Source: an uncultured Paracoccaceae bacterium (GTDB lineage Bacteria; Pseudomonadota; Alphaproteobacteria; Rhodobacterales; Rhodobacteraceae). Taken from it: 64,000 nucleotides of DNA. Shown here one piece after another: positions 25,235 to 33,163 of this stretch. Below the pieces are notes generated by a model, which was given only the letters and a program-made list of their open reading frames with translations, did not search any database and had not been told where the DNA came from. A program made the position numbers and the translations under genes. Where the stretch lies: the NCBI GenBank assembly GCA_947493255.1, contig CANLQK010000001.1, forward strand, positions 186,001 through 250,000, in the 5' to 3' direction. Each line of letters opens with the position of its first letter. Within the stretch, counting starts at the first letter, position 1.

Positions 25235-26463
25235 AGCCGCAGTTTAATACGCCCGTAGACGCACATGGCGCCCATCCCGATTGCGCCAATGACAAAGGGC
25301 AGGCGCAATGCGGCCTCGCGACCAAGGTCTGGTTCGGCGGCAGAAACGATAAACCCAGCGGCGAGCGCGCCAAACGGCATCATGCCCCAGCCAAAGAATC
25401 GGTAGATTGAATTCACCCGCCCTAGCAGTTCGTCTGGTATGAGGCGTTGGCGGTATGACACTGTCACGATGTTCCACAGCAGCGCCCCAATCATTTCCAA
25501 AAACAACGCCACCGCGACAACATAGGCGTTTGACGTCAGGCTGATAACGATAAACGGAACCGGAAACAGCAACATGGCGGCCAACACGGCGCGCTGTGTT
25601 CCTAGGCGTGCCACGATGTGAGGGCCGATGATGCCCCCAACAACGCCGCCCGCGGCACCAGCTGTTAGCAGAATACCGTGACCAACCGCGGTTAAGCCCA
25701 GAATATCCTGACTGAACAACACCAGTACGGTGAAGACCATGATGCTGAACCCATTGATGAGCCCCAACATCACGGCAAGTCGTAAAATGGTTGGATGCCC
25801 GCGCATCCATTTCCACCCTTCAACGACTGCGGGCCATATCTTTTGGTGCGTCTGGTGCGGGCGCGTCGGCAGTGCGATCATCCAAACCAGCCACGCAGCC
25901 AGTGCAAACGTGACAGCGTCCACTGCAAAAGGGACGGGCACGGCAAGCGCGATCAGAACGCCGGCCAAAGGCGGTCCGACGAACGATCCCATAATGTGTT
26001 CAACGCTCCAGATCTGGCCGTTCGCAGTTTCCAAATCTGACTTGGCAACGATCGAGGGCAAAACCGTTTGTGCCGCGTTGTCGCGGACCACTTCGGCGGT
26101 CCCCAAGACCATTGCCAGCCCCGATAATAAAAGGATGTAGCGCAATGGGTCCCCAGCCAGCGGAACATCGGGCAATGAGAAAATCAATGCAATCACGCCG
26201 CAGGTTAATAAAAACCGCAGCAGATCGGCACGCACCATAAGCAGCCGTCGGTCGTAACGGTCTGTGATGATCCCAGCGGGAAGCGAAAACAGGAACCACG
26301 GTAAACGTTGCGCAAAAGCGACCAGAGCGATCAGCACAGGGTCACGAGTCAACAAGGTCGCCAGCCAAGGCAGCGCCAATGCCGAAATACCATCGCCAAG
26401 GTTTGAAACGGCGCTGGCCGAAAACAACAGGCGGTAGGGGCGGTTTGTTAACAGGAGAGCCAT
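25231..26463 (-). CDS. MFS transporter (EntS-like)
   Basis: The 410-residue protein has about 12 membrane segments of the major facilitator superfamily. It starts MALLLTNRPYRLLFSASAVSNLGDGISALALPW in family style, and the loop between segments 2 and 3 shows GIITDRYDRRLLMVRADL, the MFS signature. Closest in general pattern are exporters such as EntS and macrolide exporters. The substrate is unknown. ATG 26463 is chosen; ATG 26484 would add seven residues. The start side faces the CcsR array terminator, 47 bases away. Confidence 0.85.
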   Translation of the reverse strand: MALLLTNRPYRLLFSASAVSNLGDGISALALPWLATLLTRDPVLIALVAFAQRLPWFLFSLPAGIITDRYDRRLLMVRADLLRFLLTCGVIALIFSLPDVPLAGDPLRYILLLSGLAMVLGTAEVVRDNAAQTVLPSIVAKSDLETANGQIWSVEHIMGSFVGPPLAGVLIALAVPVPFAVDAVTFALAAWLVWMIALPTRPHQTHQKIWPAVVEGWKWMRGHPTILRLAVMLGLINGFSIMVFTVLVLFSQDILGLTAVGHGILLTAGAAGGVVGGIIGPHIVARLGTQRAVLAAMLLFPVPFIVISLTSNAYVVAVALFLEMIGALLWNIVTVSYRQRLIPDELLGRVNSIYRFFGWGMMPFGALAAGFIVSAAEPDLGREAALRLPFVIGAIGMGAMCVYGRIKLRL

Positions 26464-26509
26464 GCATGAAATGGGACGCTGCATCCGTGTTGATGTCAAC
26501 AACACGCTG

Positions 26510-26552
26510 AAAACAAAAAAGCGACGAGACCGGGAGGAGGTGGTCTCGTCGC
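26510..26552 (-). terminator. terminal CcsR hairpin acting as terminator
   Basis: The last hairpin of the array on the minus strand has an 11-bp perfect stem, GCGACGAGACC with GGTCTCGTCGC, a loop holding CCTCCTCCC, and a TTTTTTGTTTT tract. It is both an RNA unit and a strong Rho-independent terminator for the DUF1127 transcript. Confidence 0.9.
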
Positions 26553-26807
26553 TTCTTTTTTCGGCCTCAAGGGAGGAGGAGAGGCCTATCTTGGTCAAAA
26601 TCGGCAACCAGGGAGGAGGAGAGGTTTACCGGTTCTGACATGGTCCCAATGGGAGGAAAGAGACCAATTCTTTTATTCTTTGATCAAGTGCGGCGACATC
26701 AGGGAGGAGGAAGATGTCGCCGCGTCTTGATCGATGCGCCCGTCCCAGGGAGGAGGAGAGGGTTGGGCGCAATTACGGAGCTTTAAAAGGGAGGAGAAAA
26801 AGCTCCG
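26521..26807 (-). ncRNA. ccsR: tandem array of seven CcsR/cuckoo-type sRNA hairpins
   Basis: Seven stem-loops lie head to tail on the minus strand, first one 13 bases after the DUF1127 stop: 26776-26807, 26736-26770, 26690-26723, 26641-26666, 26602-26631, 26563-26586 and 26521-26552. Stems differ completely in sequence (5 to 11 bp, two with 11 perfect pairs) while the loops keep CCTCCTCCC: exact in five, TTTCCTCCC in 26641-26666 and TCTCCTCCC in 26776-26807. In Rhodobacter sphaeroides the CcsR1-4 RNAs have this motif, follow a DUF1127 gene and are cut from its transcript under stress. The loop is complementary to Shine-Dalgarno sequences, so binding to mRNA translation starts is likely. Seven units is more than the four known in that species. 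Confidence 0.9.
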
Positions 26808-26820
26808 ATCCGTAAATTCT

Positions 26821-27033
26821 TTAGTTGTAAGCTGCTTCGCGGGCGATGCGCTGGATGTCTCCTGCGCCGATACCCATGTCGTTCAGCTCACGTGCGGAAA
26901 GGTCACGCAGTTCGTTCAGTGTTGTGCGGTACACGCGGTACTGCGAATAGTTTTTCAACAGGTCGGAACGCAGTGCTGCGAAACGAGCGAAGATAGATGT
27001 GCCGCCGGTGCGGGTTTCTGTAACAAAAGCCAT
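26821..27033 (-). CDS. ccaF1: DUF1127 small protein (CcaF1-like)
   Basis: This 70-residue protein carries the DUF1127 domain at its C terminus: RVYRTTLNELRDLSARELNDMGIG followed by DIQRIAREAAY. It is small and basic, preceded by a helix rich in Arg and Phe. In Rhodobacter sphaeroides the homologous gene precedes the CcsR sRNAs, and the protein CcaF1 binds RNA and aids sRNA maturation. The same layout is seen here, so the same role is likely. ATG 27033 is preceded by GAAAGAGG; a longer frame to 27153 adds unlikely residues. Confidence 0.88.
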   Translation of the reverse strand: MAFVTETRTGGTSIFARFAALRSDLLKNYSQYRVYRTTLNELRDLSARELNDMGIGAGDIQRIAREAAYN

Positions 27034-27110
27034 AGTAGCCTCTTTCAAAATGCGACCCTGTGTTTCTGTGGGTCTCGGGTTGCGACGCCGTGTTGCGTCT
27101 CTGGAAATCA

Positions 27111-27137
27111 AAATAGGCAATTGCTGCGCTTGCACAA
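27111..27137 (-). promoter_or_regulatory. candidate heat-shock-type promoter of the DUF1127/CcsR transcript
   Basis: On the minus strand TTGTGC (27137-27132) and CTATTT (27116-27111) are 15 bases apart, about 80 bases before the DUF1127 ATG. CTATNT-like -10 boxes fit RpoH-type promoters, which drive the homologous Rhodobacter operon under oxidative and heat stress. The match is short and the call is tentative. Confidence 0.35.
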
Positions 27138-27282
27138 TCCCGTCAAAGCTCAATGCCGCTATGCAGAAAATGCATGGTAATTTTATTGAAAAGCCAATGT
27201 TTTGTGCAGATGGTCAGGGTGACGCAGGGAAAGATTGATGCTTGCGCAGGTCTAGGGGGCTGTTGTCTTGTCTTTGGGCAGT

Positions 27283-27298
27283 TTAAGAAAAAATTAAC
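27283..27298 (+). promoter_or_regulatory. CtrA-like box upstream of mrp
   Basis: TTAA-N7-TTAAC matches exactly the full CtrA half-site pair known in alphaproteobacteria. It ends 17 bases before the mrp ATG, so it could control the gene or lie in its short leader. The sequence is A-rich, so chance is possible. Confidence 0.35.
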
Positions 27299-27315
27299 AA
27301 ATTGGGGTAAAGTGT

Positions 27316-28413
27316 ATGGCGCAGACAAACGAAACGATTTTGGCAGCTCTTGGGACAATTGGCCTTCCTGATGGCGGTGATTTGGTGTCGCGCGATATGA
27401 TTCGAGCGTTGTCAGTGGAATCAGGTGCCGTTCGTTTTGTGATCGAAGCGCCAGACGCGGCCATGGCCAGCCGAATGGAACCCATCCGCCAAGCCGCTGA
27501 AATGGTCGTGTCCAAGATGCAGGGCGTCGATACGGTTTCTGTTATATTGACGGCGCATGGCCCATCCACGCCCAATAAACAGCCGCCACCCCCATCCGAC
27601 AAAACACCACCCAGCCTAACGATTGGCCGTCATCCTACGCCGCAGGCCGGCCCCGAAGGCGTGCCGGGTGTGGATCGCATTATTGCTATCGGATCGGGCA
27701 AGGGGGGTGTTGGTAAATCCACAGTCTCTTCAAACCTCGCCGTGGCGTTGGCCAAACAAGGCCGTAGGGTCGGCCTATTGGATGCCGATATCTATGGCCC
27801 GTCCCAACCACGAATGATGGGGGTGAATAAACGCCCTGGGTCGCCTGACGGTAAAACCATCATTCCTTTGCAGGCCCATGGCGTGACGATGATGTCTATT
27901 GGATTGATGGTGGACCCCGCCAAAGCCGTTGTTTGGCGCGGACCGATGTTGATGGGCGCACTGCAACAGATGTTGACGCAGGTAGAATGGGGCGAACTGG
28001 ACGTTCTGTTGGTTGATTTGCCGCCGGGCACCGGCGACGTCCAGCTGACCCTATGCCAGAAAACCCATCTCACCGGTGCGATTGTGGTGTCCACGCCGCA
28101 GGACGTCGCGCTGCTGGATGCCCGCAAAGCATTGGACATGTTCAGCACCCTCAAAACACCGGTTCTTGGGTTGATTGAAAACATGTCCACCTATGTCTGT
28201 CCAAAATGCGGCCACGAAGAACATATCTTTGGGCACGGTGGCGTCGCGGCAGAAGCCAAAGAAATAGATGTCCCGTTTTTGGGCGCATTGCCCATTGATC
28301 TGGACACGCGACTGGCGGGCGATGCGGGAACGCCTATCGCCGCAGGCGACAGTGCAATGGCGGACGCCTACGCGACCTTGGCGAAACGTTTGATCGATGG
28401 CGGAATGGGATGA
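27316..28413 (+). CDS. mrp: Mrp/ApbC-type Fe-S cluster carrier ATPase
   Basis: This 365-residue cytoplasmic P-loop ATPase binds and transfers iron-sulphur clusters. Residues 1-80 form a MIP18/DUF59-type domain; a Pro-rich linker follows; the deviant Walker A loop [11 protein letters not shown] is at about 127-137, and the cluster-binding CxxC is in [13 protein letters not shown] near residue 294. The [14 protein letters not shown] switch II segment is typical. Its stop overlaps the following GNAT gene by four bases. The gene faces away from the DUF1127/CcsR unit, with about 280 bases of shared upstream region. Confidence 0.95.
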   Translation: MAQTNETILAALGTIGLPDGGDLVSRDMIRALSVESGAVRFVIEAPDAAMASRMEPIRQAAEMVVSKMQGVDTVSVILTAHGPSTPNKQPPPPSDKTPPSLTIGRHPTPQAGPEGVPGVDRIIAIGSGKGGVGKSTVSSNLAVALAKQGRRVGLLDADIYGPSQPRMMGVNKRPGSPDGKTIIPLQAHGVTMMSIGLMVDPAKAVVWRGPMLMGALQQMLTQVEWGELDVLLVDLPPGTGDVQLTLCQKTHLTGAIVVSTPQDVALLDARKALDMFSTLKTPVLGLIENMSTYVCPKCGHEEHIFGHGGVAAEAKEIDVPFLGALPIDLDTRLAGDAGTPIAAGDSAMADAYATLAKRLIDGGMG

Positions 28414-28910
28414 CGCGCACCGGTTTCGCGATCCGACTGGCAACACAGGCTGATTGGCCTGCGATCTGGTCTATGCTGAACCCTGTGTTCCGCGCCGGCG
28501 AAACCTATGCCATTGACCCAAACATAACCGAGGACGCCGCGCGCGCTCTTTGGATGGATGCGCCCGCCGCGACCTATATCGCCCAAGACGACGATGGGAT
28601 GCCATTGGGCACCTATTATATAAAGGCGAATTTTGCAGGGGCGGCGGATCACATCTGCAACTGCGGATACATCACAGCACCCAAAGCCGCGGGGCGGGGC
28701 GTCGCGACGGCCATGTGCAGCCATTCCCAAGACGCGGCCCGTGATTTGGGGTTTCGGGCCATGCAATTCAATCTTGTTTTGGCATCCAACACCCGCGCCG
28801 TCGCCCTGTGGCACCGGCTTGGCTATGAAACGGTCGGCCAGTTGCCCGATGCGTTCCGCCATCCTCACCTTGGGTTGGTCGACGCCCATATCATGTGGAA
28901 GTCCCTTTAG
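28410..28910 (+). CDS. GNAT family N-acetyltransferase
   Basis: This 166-residue protein follows the GNAT pattern: [16 protein letters not shown] at the start, the [23 protein letters not shown] acetyl-CoA loop near residues 88-110, and [20 protein letters not shown] at the end of the fold. It resembles small-molecule (amino acid or antibiotic type) acetyltransferases; the substrate is not predictable. It is coupled to mrp by an ATGA overlap. The mraZ leader begins directly after its stop. Confidence 0.85.
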   Translation: MTRTGFAIRLATQADWPAIWSMLNPVFRAGETYAIDPNITEDAARALWMDAPAATYIAQDDDGMPLGTYYIKANFAGAADHICNCGYITAPKAAGRGVATAMCSHSQDAARDLGFRAMQFNLVLASNTRAVALWHRLGYETVGQLPDAFRHPHLGLVDAHIMWKSL

Positions 28911-29092
28911 CGGGAATTCATGGCACCCAAAGTCTGTTGTCTTGGGAATTCGTGGAACACCTTTCATTTTCCGAATCAAAAGCAGCGTCTTTTGGGTGAA
29001 TCGGGGGCGTTTGGGCCGCGTTTCGGGCGGGTGGTGGTGTTAGATCCTTCCGAAATCGCCCCCAAATTAGGATTTTCTGGGATTTTCTGGAA
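28911..29092 (+). promoter_or_regulatory. plus-strand MraZ-box-like TGGGN clusters
   Basis: The start of the 630-base gap before mraZ holds groups of TGGGN-like half-sites 10 bases apart: CGGGA 28911 and TGGCA 28921; TGGGA 28943 and TGGAA 28953; TGGGT 28993, a G-run near 29003 and TGGGC 29012; and the best, TAGGA 29068, TGGGA 29078 and TGGAA 29088 with TTTTC between. E. coli MraZ binds three TGGGN repeats separated by five bases, the same geometry. The site of the last group, about 190 bases upstream of the promoter candidate, may serve a more upstream start or allow looping. Confidence 0.5.
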
Positions 29093-29200
29093 CTTTTTTC
29101 GAAATAATGTGACCTACTATATGTAGTGGGCTGTGGTAGCCTATTCCGCTGTATTTTCCCCAAATTGGCCGGTTTTACTACAATCTCTTGTGTTGAGTGG

Positions 29201-29264
29201 CCCCAAAAAACACCATCTAGTACCATAAAGTCCCAAAAAATCCTTGGCGTACCATGAAATCCCG
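29201..29264 (-). promoter_or_regulatory. minus-strand MraZ-box-like array over the dcw promoter
   Basis: Seven NCCCA-type half-sites (TGGGN on the minus strand) follow at near-exact 10-base steps: CCCCA 29201, CACCA 29211, TACCA 29221, TCCCA 29231, a weak TCCTT 29241, TACCA 29250 and TCCCG 29260. The unit also appears as a roughly 30-base tandem repeat, CCCAAAAAA...GTACCATRAART. MraZ forms rings that bind several TGGGN boxes on one face of DNA. The array covers the -35 candidate at 29244, so MraZ autorepression is the simplest reading. Confidence 0.6.
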
Positions 29265-29272
29265 TGCATACA
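29244..29272 (+). promoter_or_regulatory. candidate promoter of the UpsM/dcw transcript
   Basis: TTGGCG (29244-29249) and CATACA (29267-29272) are separated by 17 bases and would start transcription near 29279, about 220 bases before the UpsM terminator, close to the 206-base size of Rhodobacter UpsM. The -10 match is modest. Confidence 0.35.
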
Positions 29273-29278
29273 TGATGA

Positions 29279-29500
29279 CAAGAAGACGGGCAGACAAATA
29301 CGGGGCACCAAACGACCCCACCGACACTAAGAAAACTTAGGTCAGGTTTCATACAGGCACCCATATTCTTGAACGAAGAGATCCGGCGCGCGAGCGAGCA
29401 GACATCCCCCCAGGTGGCGCGCGCAGCTGGACTTTCCCGGAGACGGGACAAGGTCGGCGGATTGATCAGTGGCAGCAGATCAATCCGCCGTTTTCGTTTT
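29279..29500 (+). ncRNA. upsM: UpsM-like leader sRNA upstream of mraZ
   Basis: The leader of the dcw cluster contains a strong terminator 43 bases before mraZ, so most transcripts should end as a short RNA. In Rhodobacter sphaeroides the same position yields UpsM, an abundant sRNA released by partial termination in the dcw 5' leader. Here the RNA has a small CCCG-GAGA-CGGG hairpin (29435-29448) and a GC-rich region (29385-29430) before the terminator. The 5' end is a guess based on the promoter candidate; the 3' end is set by the T-run. Confidence 0.65.
29455..29500 (+). terminator. 13-bp terminator in the dcw leader
   Basis: CGGCGGATTGATC and GATCAATCCGCCG form a perfect 13-bp stem with a 10-base loop, followed by TTTTCGTTTT. 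Because mraZ has no clear promoter after it, partial read-through must feed the dcw genes, which makes this an attenuator-like element. Confidence 0.92.
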
Positions 29501-29542
29501 CAAACATGATTTTAACGGGGGAGAGTAGGGAGCCGCGGGACA

Positions 29543-30043
29543 GTGGGTCTGAGTTTCAGAGGCGAATTCGACCAAAAGGTCGACGGAAAGGGACGCATGT
29601 CGATCCCGTCCGATTTTCGTGCTGTGCTCGCCGATGGTGATCCGCGTTGCCCCGAAAACCCCAATCCCCGTCTTGTTGTGTTGCATGGTCCCCACCTAAA
29701 GGACTGTCTGCACGTCTATACAATCGAAGCCATGGAAGAGATCGAAGAGGGCATCAAACGTTTGCCCCGCGGTTCTGCCGAGCGCAAACGCGCTGCTCGC
29801 TTCATTCTTGGAAAATCATGGGAAACCGAAGTCGATAAAGACGGTCGGATCGTGCTGCCACAACGTTTACGTCAACAAATCGGGCTCGATGGTCTGGCGA
29901 CGATGGCGGCAATGGGTGATTATTTCGAGGTCTGGAACGAAACGACCTATAAAGAAGTCGAAGCGGCTGAAGCTGCCGAGATGGATGAATTTGACGGTGA
30001 CTTTGATCCGCTCTCACTCATTGACCCTCCGGGCGGTGCCTGA
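29543..30043 (+). CDS. mraZ: transcriptional regulator MraZ
   Basis: MraZ is the DNA-binding ring protein that represses its own dcw operon. The 166 residues contain two SpoVT/AbrB-like swapped-hairpin repeats: [22 protein letters not shown] near residues 5-26 and the second around [18 protein letters not shown] near 93-110. Length is normal apart from an acidic C-terminal tail. The start is GTG 29543, with GGGAGCCGCGG upstream. It is followed by rsmH with a one-base stop/start overlap. TGGGN arrays upstream are its likely operators. Confidence 0.95.
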   Translation: MGLSFRGEFDQKVDGKGRMSIPSDFRAVLADGDPRCPENPNPRLVVLHGPHLKDCLHVYTIEAMEEIEEGIKRLPRGSAERKRAARFILGKSWETEVDKDGRIVLPQRLRQQIGLDGLATMAAMGDYFEVWNETTYKEVEAAEAAEMDEFDGDFDPLSLIDPPGGA

Positions 30044-31020
30044 TGGGAACCGCTGCCGCTTCTCCCCCTCATATTCCTGTTTTGATCAGGCCGCTGGTTG
30101 CGGCCTGTTTGCCTGTTCAAGGGACATGGCTTGACGGGACGTTTGGTGCAGGCGGCTATACCCAGCACCTTCTAGATGCAGGTGCGGAAAAGGTGATCGG
30201 CGTTGATCGCGATCCATCAGTATTCAAAATGGCACAATGGGCGGTGGATAACCCCGGGATTGAGCTTATCGAAGGAACATTTTCCAACCTTGATCAGTAT
30301 GCGTCCGATTTGGACGGTGTTGTGTTGGATTTGGGTGTGTCGTCCATGCAGCTGGATCAGGCTGAACGTGGGTTTTCATTTATGAGAGATGGTCCGCTGG
30401 ATATGCGGATGGGACAGGAGGGGCAAAGTGCAGCTGACATTGTCAATCAAGCAGACGAAACCGATCTTGCTGACATTCTATTTACGTACGGCGAGGAACG
30501 CGCGTCCCGCCGTATCGCTCGTAAGATCGTCGCGGAACGAGAAAAAGAGCCCATCACAACAACCCTTCGTCTTGCGAAACTAATCGAGGGGTGCCTGCCG
30601 CGGTCTAAACCGGGGCAAAGCCACCCAGCGACACGTAGTTTCCAAGCGATCCGCATTGCTGTGAACGATGAATATGGCCAATTGGCAGAAGGTCTGGAAG
30701 CCGCTGAACGCGCGCTTAAACCCGGTGGTCATCTGGCGGTTGTCACCTTCCATTCAGTTGAAGATCGCATGGTAAAGCGGTTCTTGCAGCAGCGTGCAGG
30801 GGGCTTGGGCAACGCGAACCGTTACGCGCCCGAGCTTGATACCGAAAAGCCGGCATTCAAAGTGAAATCCAAAAAGGCCATCGGGCCTGATGCGGATGAA
30901 TTGGAACAAAACCCACGGTCACGGTCTGCAAAGCTGCGCGTGGCCACACGAACAGATGCGCCAGCTGGTGCAGTTGATCGATCAAAATTAGGCATGCCAC
31001 AACTGCGAGGCACCCGCTAA
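30043..31020 (+). CDS. rsmH: 16S rRNA (cytosine(1402)-N(4))-methyltransferase RsmH
   Basis: RsmH (formerly MraW) methylates C1402 in the ribosomal P site of 16S rRNA with S-adenosylmethionine. The 325 residues begin with [13 protein letters not shown] and the SAM-binding [13 protein letters not shown] (about residues 33-45); [18 protein letters not shown] and the [13 protein letters not shown] near residue 240 are signature segments. Its ATG shares a base with the mraZ stop, and ftsL follows directly, so translation is coupled along the operon. Confidence 0.97.
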   Translation: MGTAAASPPHIPVLIRPLVAACLPVQGTWLDGTFGAGGYTQHLLDAGAEKVIGVDRDPSVFKMAQWAVDNPGIELIEGTFSNLDQYASDLDGVVLDLGVSSMQLDQAERGFSFMRDGPLDMRMGQEGQSAADIVNQADETDLADILFTYGEERASRRIARKIVAEREKEPITTTLRLAKLIEGCLPRSKPGQSHPATRSFQAIRIAVNDEYGQLAEGLEAAERALKPGGHLAVVTFHSVEDRMVKRFLQQRAGGLGNANRYAPELDTEKPAFKVKSKKAIGPDADELEQNPRSRSAKLRVATRTDAPAGAVDRSKLGMPQLRGTR

Positions 31021-31373
31021 TGCGTTCTATTTTTTACATTCTTTCTGGTCTTCTGGTGATTGGTCTAGGGTATTGGGCCTACCACGAAAATTACGACACG
31101 CAGGCGTCGATGCGCGAAGTGCGCGACCTGCACCGCCAGATTGGCCAGTCGCATGAGCGGTTGAATATTTTGCAAGCTGAATGGGCCTATTTGAACCGTC
31201 CAGACCGATTGCGCGACCTTGCTGAATTGAACTTTGATCGTCTTGGTTTGTTGCCATTGATGCCAGATGGGTTTGGCCGGATCGAACAGGTGGATTACCC
31301 AACGGCGCTCGTGTTTGACATCGCGAACTCGATCGAAGTGTCGAGCGACAACGCACCGGAGGCCAGCCAATGA
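31020..31373 (+). CDS. ftsL: cell division protein FtsL
   Basis: FtsL is a small bitopic membrane protein that bridges FtsQ and FtsB to the septal synthase FtsWI. The 117 residues have one membrane segment at about 4-20 (IFYILSGLLVIGLGYWA) and then a coiled-coil helix (REVRDLHRQIGQSHERLNILQAEWAYLNRPDRLRDLA) in the periplasm. The LNRPDRLRDLAEL pattern is typical of alphaproteobacterial FtsL. Sequence identity in this family is low, so the call also rests on position between rsmH and ftsI. Confidence 0.9.
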   Translation: MRSIFYILSGLLVIGLGYWAYHENYDTQASMREVRDLHRQIGQSHERLNILQAEWAYLNRPDRLRDLAELNFDRLGLLPLMPDGFGRIEQVDYPTALVFDIANSIEVSSDNAPEASQ

Positions 31374-33151
31374 TCCGCACGCCACTTCGCCCGCTTGCAC
31401 GTATCTTAAAGGCCCGTGAACAGGGGCAAAACCCTGATGCGATCGAGGCGGAGAACATCCGCTTGCGCCACGAAGAAACACGTGACCAAGACCGTCAACG
31501 CGCCGAAGGCCGTTTGTTGGTTATGGGCCTTGCGTTCTTCTGTGCGTTCCTTGTGATCGGTGCCCGTATGGGCATGCTGGCCGGCACTGTTCCGGAAGAA
31601 CCCACTGCACAAGCTGCGGGGTCGCCAATTATTGGGCAACGGTCTGATATTGTTGATCGAAATGGGCGCGTTCTTGCAACGAACTTGGACACGCATAGTC
31701 TTTATGCGCAAATTCCGGACATGATCGACCCAGAAAAGGCAGCCCGCGAATTGGCTGTTATTTTTGACGAACTGGACGAAGAAGAACTGTTGGCCGATTT
31801 CACCGGTGGCCGTCGTTTCCTGTGGATCCGCCGCGAGATTTCGCCTGAACAAATGCAAGCTGTGCACGACATTGGCGATCCCGGCCTGTTGTTTGGGCCA
31901 CGCGAAATGCGTCTTTATCCCAATGGGTCCGTTGCTGCGCACATTCTTGGTGGGGCAACCTATGGACGTGAAGGGGTGAACAGCGCCGAAGTTATTGGCG
32001 TCGCAGGTGTCGAGAAATACTTTGACGACTTTTTACGTGACCCCGCCAACGAAGGCGCGCCGCTGGAATTGTCTTTGGACCTAACTGTGCAAGCGGCGTC
32101 GGAACGCGTTTTGCACGGCGGCATGATGTTGATGTCTGCAAAGGGTGCGTCTTCTGTTTTGATGGATGTGCACACTGGCGAGATTATCAGCATGGTATCT
32201 TTGCCTGACTTCGATCCAAACGACCGCCCACGTGTTCTGACAGAAGGCGATCAATCTGACAGCCCATTGTTTAACCGTGCGGTGCAGGGGGTTTACGAGT
32301 TGGGGTCTGTCTTCAAGATCTTTACGGTCGCCCAAGGCATCGAGCTGGGGTTGATTAACGCAAACACGATGATCGATACCCAAGGCCCACTTGAATGGGG
32401 CCGGTTCCGCATTCGCGATTTCAGCAACTACGGCCCAGCCTTGTCTGCAACGGATGTGATTGTGAAATCTTCCAACATCGGTACGGCGCGTGTGGCTTTA
32501 CAGATCGGCGCTGCACGTCAACGCGAATTCCTCGATGAACTAGGGTTCCTCGAACATACACCTGTTGAAATGGTCGAAGCCCCAACAGGGCGCCCGCTGC
32601 TTCCGCCGAACTGGTCGGAAATCTCAACGATGACAATTTCTTACGGTCACGGGCTTTCCTCCAGCCCTGTCCATTTGGCGGCCGGATATTCCAGCCTGCT
32701 AAACGGCGGGTACCGTGTTGAGCCAACTTTGGTCCGCCAAGACGGACCGCAGTACGGTGAACGCATTGTGTCTGAACAGGTGTCTGCAACGTCCCGCGCT
32801 ATGTTGCGCGCGGTTGTTGACCACGGCACTGCATCTTTTGGCGACGTTGAAGGCTACGAAGTGGGCGGTAAAACCGGTACTGCAGACAAGCCTCGCCCAA
32901 CGGGTGGGTACTACGATGACCGCACGATTTCGACGTTTGCATCTGTTTTTCCAGCCGATGACCCACGCTATGTGTTGATCCTGACGTTGGATGAACCGTC
33001 TATCGAAGCATTGGGTGAACAGCGCCGCACTGCCGGTTGGACAGCCGTACCCGTGGCCGCAGAAATGATCCGTCGTGTCGCACCATTGCTTGGTATGCGA
33101 CCGGACGTTGAAACCGCCACACCAACAGGTGTAACACTGACCTCAAACTAG
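31370..33151 (+). CDS. ftsI: septal peptidoglycan transpeptidase FtsI (PBP3)
   Basis: FtsI is the class B penicillin-binding protein that cross-links septal peptidoglycan in partnership with FtsW. The 593 residues have a cytoplasmic tail, a membrane anchor at about 49-66, a pedestal domain and a transpeptidase domain with the catalytic S313-V-F-K316, SSN at 367-369 and KTG at 501-503. There are no PASTA domains. The ATG overlaps the ftsL stop by four bases, keeping the synthase subunits together. Confidence 0.96.
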   Translation: MIRTPLRPLARILKAREQGQNPDAIEAENIRLRHEETRDQDRQRAEGRLLVMGLAFFCAFLVIGARMGMLAGTVPEEPTAQAAGSPIIGQRSDIVDRNGRVLATNLDTHSLYAQIPDMIDPEKAARELAVIFDELDEEELLADFTGGRRFLWIRREISPEQMQAVHDIGDPGLLFGPREMRLYPNGSVAAHILGGATYGREGVNSAEVIGVAGVEKYFDDFLRDPANEGAPLELSLDLTVQAASERVLHGGMMLMSAKGASSVLMDVHTGEIISMVSLPDFDPNDRPRVLTEGDQSDSPLFNRAVQGVYELGSVFKIFTVAQGIELGLINANTMIDTQGPLEWGRFRIRDFSNYGPALSATDVIVKSSNIGTARVALQIGAARQREFLDELGFLEHTPVEMVEAPTGRPLLPPNWSEISTMTISYGHGLSSSPVHLAAGYSSLLNGGYRVEPTLVRQDGPQYGERIVSEQVSATSRAMLRAVVDHGTASFGDVEGYEVGGKTGTADKPRPTGGYYDDRTISTFASVFPADDPRYVLILTLDEPSIEALGEQRRTAGWTAVPVAAEMIRRVAPLLGMRPDVETATPTGVTLTSN

Positions 33152-33163
33152 GGAGTCAGGTTC

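Noticed and set aside
26521-26807. Repeated GGGAGGAGG on the plus strand as ribosome sites or as a CsrB-type GGA-loop RNA
   Set aside because: No reading frames follow the motifs on the plus strand. The terminator T-run, the DUF1127 gene and the known CcsR layout all place the functional RNA on the minus strand, where loops read CCTCCTCCC.
26734-27180. 148-codon plus-strand open frame overlapping the hairpin array and the DUF1127 gene
   Set aside because: The minus strand explains the region with a DUF1127 gene and conserved hairpins; the plus frame is Cys-rich and patternless.
29279-29500. RNase P RNA or another housekeeping RNA in the dcw leader
   Set aside because: The conserved RNase P core words are missing and the length is too short; the location and terminator fit an UpsM-type RNA better.
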